Origin: an uncultured Ruminococcus sp.
GTDB lineage: Bacteria > Bacillota > Clostridia > Lachnospirales > Lachnospiraceae
Direction of reading: 5' to 3'
Length of the DNA stretch: 52,867 nt
NCBI GenBank assembly: GCA_900541505.1
Contig: UQKK01000024.1
Span: forward strand, 1 to 52,867
This document shows positions 51,359 to 52,867 of this stretch, piece by piece (positions within the stretch are counted from its first letter, which is position 1; the number at the start of each line of letters is the position of its first letter). Both the position numbers and the translations under genes were made by a program. The notes beneath the pieces are model-generated. The model had not been told where the DNA came from, made no database searches, and saw only the letters and a list, made by a program, of their open reading frames with translations.

Positions 51359-51793
51359 CTATTGCTTTTCAAAAATAATCTGTTCCCCGAACTCCCGGTC
51401 CGTCAGCGTCAGTACATTCTGCTCAATGCTGTAGTCATAGGAGGTATCCAGAGAATACGGCAGCCCGTCTGTCTCGACCTCCGTGCCCTCATCCTCCCCT
51501 GCGCTCTCGTCCACATAGAGCATCAGGACTTTTGATTTTTTGTCAACTTCATATTTGACATCCATCTTTGCGGCTTCCCCATCGGAGTCTGCCGTCCACT
51601 CGAACACCGCTGTATCTCCTCTGATATCCATAGTCAAATCACTGTCTGAACTGTACCACTTGCCTTCTAACGGGTTCGCCGTAAACATCTTTATGATAAA
51701 AAAAGCTGCGATGATGATAATCAGCACCGTGGATACTGACATCACGATTTTCCAGATGTTGCTTCGTTTTGTCTCGTCATTTTCGTAAATCAT
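51359..51793 (-). CDS. Membrane-anchored small extracytoplasmic protein, lipocalin-like tail
   Basis: 144 residues. After a short polar N-terminus (ETKRSNIWK) there is one membrane helix (about 14-36), then an outward domain starting NPLEGKWYSSDSDLTMDIRGD that is rich in short beta strands and acidic residues. The G-x-W start of the domain and alternating strand pattern recall DUF5640-type lipocalin-like domains common in Lachnospiraceae. The function is unknown. It lies between the DUF368 gene and ispG, all on the minus strand. Confidence 0.8.
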   Translation of the reverse strand: MIYENDETKRSNIWKIVMSVSTVLIIIIAAFFIIKMFTANPLEGKWYSSDSDLTMDIRGDTAVFEWTADSDGEAAKMDVKYEVDKKSKVLMLYVDESAGEDEGTEVETDGLPYSLDTSYDYSIEQNVLTLTDREFGEQIIFEKQ

Positions 51794-51867
51794 CTGTCAT
51801 CTTCCCTTTCTGTTTCCCCCACTTCATTATACGAAGTTTCCACACTCCTGTCAACGCGGCCCGCCTG

Positions 51868-51897
51868 TTACTGTTCACAGCTACCTGCGAACAGTAA
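51868..51897. repeat. Intergenic hairpin between the DUF368 gene and the 144-aa gene
   Basis: TTACTGTTC ... GAACAGTAA: a perfect 9-bp stem with a 12-nt loop, without a T-run. It may be a member of an interspersed palindrome family or a weak terminator. Confidence 0.45.
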
Positions 51898-51941
51898 TGC
51901 CTCCTGTCTGCTGCAGCTTCCGGCATACGTGGCTCTGTCTG

Positions 51942-52790
51942 CTATTCTCCGCCTAATTTAGAAGCCACGAACCAACCCGCCGCGAAGGTCACAACGCCTA
52001 CGGCTACCAGCAGGACAGAAGCCCCGGACCAGTCGGTCTTTAAGAGTATCGCAATAGGGGAGGCAATAATCAGCCCCAGGATGGCATAGTACGCATGAAT
52101 CTCTGCCCTCTGGAAAATAAATTCAATCAGTTTGGCAATGAGGAAAATCCCCAGCACCACTCCGATACCAAAAGGAATTAAAACCCCGCAGGTTGCCAGA
52201 ATCTGTTCCATATCAAAGGACACCAGCGCATCGATAAAACGGTTGATGGTCTTGATAATGGTGTCGTAATACCCCAGAAGCATGAGCATCATGGAGCCGC
52301 TCACACCGGGAACCACCATGGTCGCCGCCGCGATGATTCCCACCGCCAGAAGCTTTACCACATTCACCAGTCCGAAGCTGACATCCGCGCTCTTTCCGCC
52401 GGTCTCTCCCATCACCGCCATGAGCACAACGATTGCAAAGAAGATGAGAAAAGCGATAATCTTTCCGACGGATACCTTGTGCCCCTCCACCTTTTTAAAG
52501 ATAAAGGGCAGACTCCCCGCAATCAGACCGCAGAACGCGAAGTTCGTGGGAATCGGGTAGTCGTTTAATAAAAACTCAAACAGCCTCGACAACGCCACGA
52601 TAGCCAGCCCTGCTCCCAGAAAAATAGGAATCAGAAGCTTCATACTGTTCTTGAAATCACTCTTCAAATGCGTGATGGAGTAAATGAGCTTGTCGTAGAG
52701 TCCCATGGCGACCATCATCGTGCCACCGCTCACTCCGGGGATAATATTGGCAATTCCTACAACCATTCCTTGTAATATTTTTTTCAGCAT
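51942..52790 (-). CDS. DUF368 membrane protein (PopT-type polyprenyl-phosphate transporter)
   Basis: 282 residues with about eight hydrophobic segments. The family motif IIPGVSGGTMMVAMGLYDKL near the N-terminus is repeated in the second half as VVPGVSGSMMLMLLGYYDTI, showing an internal duplication with inverted topology. From published work on the family, DUF368 proteins recycle undecaprenyl phosphate across the cytoplasmic membrane for cell-wall synthesis. This member is assigned by those motifs only. AAGGAGAC lies 5-6 nt before the ATG at 52790. Confidence 0.85.
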   Translation of the reverse strand: MLKKILQGMVVGIANIIPGVSGGTMMVAMGLYDKLIYSITHLKSDFKNSMKLLIPIFLGAGLAIVALSRLFEFLLNDYPIPTNFAFCGLIAGSLPFIFKKVEGHKVSVGKIIAFLIFFAIVVLMAVMGETGGKSADVSFGLVNVVKLLAVGIIAAATMVVPGVSGSMMLMLLGYYDTIIKTINRFIDALVSFDMEQILATCGVLIPFGIGVVLGIFLIAKLIEFIFQRAEIHAYYAILGLIIASPIAILLKTDWSGASVLLVAVGVVTFAAGWFVASKLGGE

Positions 52791-52807
52791 CTTGTCTCCT
52801 TATTTTT

Positions 52808-52867
52808 TCAATACTCGCCCGCGAGTCTTGGCGCGGGATTCGGGTCAGCTCTGCTGACATCATTCTT
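52808..52867 (-). CDS. C-terminal end of a gene running off the right edge
   Basis: An open minus-strand frame from the window edge reads KNDVSRADPNPAPRLAGEY and stops at TGA (52808-52810), 17 bp above the DUF368 start. The Pro/Ala-rich hydrophilic tail looks like a real C-terminus and the spacing suits an operon, but nineteen codons are too few to name the protein. Confidence 0.35.
   Translation of the reverse strand, partial: KNDVSRADPNPAPRLAGEY

Noticed and set aside
1..52867. CRISPR array, rRNA genes or an intact prophage
   Set aside because: No regularly spaced direct repeats with unique spacers, no rRNA sequence and no phage structural or integrase genes were found.

Overview
The window looks like a chromosomal segment of a low-to-medium GC Firmicute, most probably a gut Lachnospiraceae-type anaerobe. 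The reasons are a Gram-positive PolC-type replicative polymerase, a single-chain PurL of about 1250 residues, arylpyruvate fermentation genes (indolepyruvate:ferredoxin oxidoreductase with phenylacetate-CoA ligases), a fructose PTS operon, strong AGGAGG-type ribosome binding sites and near-consensus sigma-A promoters. Genus assignment is inference. No rRNA, CRISPR array or complete insertion sequence was seen.

Layout. (1) 1-5.9 kb: the 5' part of a tRNA-Val gene running off the left edge, purL, a Lit-like lipoprotein transacylase and a divergent LysR regulator. (2) 6.0-9.3 kb: an AT-rich, decayed island with one intact orphan gene (405 aa), a broken DUF1016/YhcG-type nuclease, a broken Mrr-type restriction endonuclease and short coding remnants. 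(3) 9.4-14.3 kb: a DNA-repair module made of a radical SAM protein (rSAM_link_UDG type), its TIGR03915-type partner and a nuclease-helicase fusion; the radical SAM promoter carries a perfect LexA-type box. (4) 14.3-16.3 kb: a MarR regulator with twin palindromic operators and a MATE efflux pump. (5) 16.3-20.4 kb: fruR-fruK-fruA-HPr, in which the HPr has Arg at position 46 instead of the regulatory Ser. (6) 20.6 kb: a cold-shock protein.

(7) 21.1-31.2 kb: the most unusual region. An AraC regulator faces the end of an eight-gene operon: biotin carboxylase, biotin carrier protein, NCS1-type permease, PxpB-like, PxpC-like, PxpA-like, a class I CoA-transferase and an acyl-CoA ligase-like protein. 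Together these make a split, urea-carboxylase-like biotin enzyme with its own importer and CoA-activation genes, so it may be a biotin-dependent lactam or cyclic-amide degradation pathway. (8) 31.4-36.2 kb: an AbgT transporter, an amidohydrolase and a LacI regulator, bracketed by a 23-nt imperfect direct repeat, so probably an acquired cassette. (9) 36.3-42.2 kb: paaK-iorA-iorB-ACT-paaK-ACT, for oxidative decarboxylation of aromatic 2-oxo acids to aryl-acetyl-CoA and aryl-acetate. (10) 42.3-42.7 kb: a compact type I toxin-antitoxin locus with a 31-aa hydrophobic peptide and an antisense RNA that has a consensus promoter and terminator. (11) 42.8-44.1 kb: a MerR gene fused by deletion to a wrecked guanine deaminase gene. 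(12) 44.2-52.9 kb: housekeeping genes glyA, polC and ispG, a small membrane-anchored protein, a DUF368 (PopT-type) polyprenyl-phosphate transporter and the tail of another gene at the right edge.

Most genes lie on the minus strand. The plus-strand genes are mainly regulators (LysR, MarR, AraC, LacI), plus the MATE pump, csp and the toxin peptide.
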